From: an uncultured Gammaproteobacteria bacterium
Lineage (GTDB): Bacteria > Pseudomonadota > Gammaproteobacteria > GCA-001735895
Length of the DNA stretch: 5,864 nucleotides
Direction: 5' to 3'
Assembly (NCBI GenBank): GCA_945787265.1
Contig: CALZHS010000129.1
Span: forward strand, 1-5,864
Positions 5,477 to 5,864 of the stretch are shown piece by piece (within the stretch, counting starts at the first letter, position 1; each line of letters opens with the position of its first letter). Both the position numbers and the translations under genes were made by a program. A model generated the notes under the pieces. It made no database searches. It saw only the letters and a program-made list of their open reading frames with translations, and was not told the origin of the DNA.

Positions 5477-5864
5477 CTAGAATGCCATGCCACGTGCGCT
5501 GACCGGCCACAGACACTCAACCCTGTTGTCACGAATCCCGACATACCAGTCATGCAGGTTGCAGGTGGGATCGCAATGTCCGGGCACCAGTTTCAGCTTG
5601 TCGTTCAGCCTGAGCCGGTTGCCGTTGTCGGCAATGACTCCGTGCTCATCCGAGCAACCCACGTACTCGATATCGTCGCGTCCGTAGACGAGCGGTAGTC
5701 CCGAATCGACGCTCATCACCTTGAGACCGGCATCGCAGATAGCGTCATTCGGTCTCGTCTTGGACATGATCGAGGTCCAGATGAAGAGACTGTTCTCGAA
5801 CTCAGAAATCTGTTCACCCTGCCGGTCGAGCACGCGCTGGTAGTCGGCATCCATAAAGATATAG
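5477..5864 (-). CDS. DSD1/D-threonine-aldolase-family PLP enzyme, D-3-hydroxyaspartate aldolase (BhcC)-like (C-terminal part, runs off right edge)
   Basis: C-terminal 129 codons of a fold-type III PLP enzyme that cleaves beta-hydroxy-alpha-amino acids into glycine plus an aldehyde or glyoxylate. The frame is open to the window edge, and YIFMDADY at its start is the conserved GSY-FMDADY region, so the methionine at 5854 is internal. Next come SVDSGLPLVYGRDD, then CSDEHGV, then VPGHCDPTCNLHDWYVG. In D-threonine aldolase the H-x-D pair of this last motif (His347/Asp349) binds the activating divalent metal; here they are the codons at 5576-5578 and 5570-5572. The end, LWPVSARGMAF, is typical of the family. 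The overall pattern resembles D-3-hydroxyaspartate aldolase of Paracoccus (BhcC/DhaA) more than yeast-type D-serine dehydratase. The PLP lysine and barrel are outside the window. It converges on the aminotransferase across the shared terminator. Confidence 0.85.
   Translation of the reverse strand, partial: YIFMDADYQRVLDRQGEQISEFENSLFIWTSIMSKTRPNDAICDAGLKVMSVDSGLPLVYGRDDIEYVGCSDEHGVIADNGNRLRLNDKLKLVPGHCDPTCNLHDWYVGIRDNRVECLWPVSARGMAF

Overview
The window reads as chromosomal DNA of a G+C-moderate proteobacterium, most likely a marine gammaproteobacterium. That placement rests on the style of the proteins (IclR, EamA, DSD1 and class V aminotransferase families) and on codon use, not on a marker gene, so it is tentative. 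It holds six protein genes, two of them cut by the window edges. There are no RNA genes, insertion sequences or CRISPR arrays.

Layout from left to right: (1) the N-terminal 264 codons of a thiamine-diphosphate (ThDP) enzyme of the acetolactate-synthase-like family, minus strand, running off the left edge and starting at a GTG. (2) A divergent 227-bp gap. (3) A ten-helix DMT/EamA transporter on the plus strand. (4) Convergent to it, a ketopantoate-reductase-family dehydrogenase on the minus strand. (5) A 358-bp intergenic region whose right half is very A+T-rich (35 G/C in 160 bases, positions 3061-3220) and carries palindromes and direct repeats. (6) An IclR-family regulator with an N-terminal AT-hook-like motif. 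(7) A class V (serine/alanine-glyoxylate type) PLP aminotransferase, 71 bp downstream on the same strand. (8) A strong hairpin terminator shared with (9) a converging minus-strand gene. Only the C-terminal 129 codons of that gene are visible; it is a DSD1/D-threonine-aldolase-family enzyme closest in style to D-3-hydroxyaspartate aldolase (BhcC).

The right half is the most interesting part. IclR regulator + class V aminotransferase + 3-hydroxyaspartate-aldolase-like enzyme is the parts list of the beta-hydroxyaspartate cycle of glyoxylate/glycolate assimilation (bhcR, bhcA, bhcC). Here the order is rearranged and the aminotransferase is visibly divergent from ordinary serine-glyoxylate aminotransferases. 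The two remaining cycle enzymes (dehydratase and iminosuccinate reductase) are not in the window, so this is a hypothesis. The left half (ThDP enzyme, small-metabolite transporter, 2-oxoacid reductase paralogue) also suggests 2-oxoacid chemistry, but each of those genes has its own transcription direction and no operon link can be shown.
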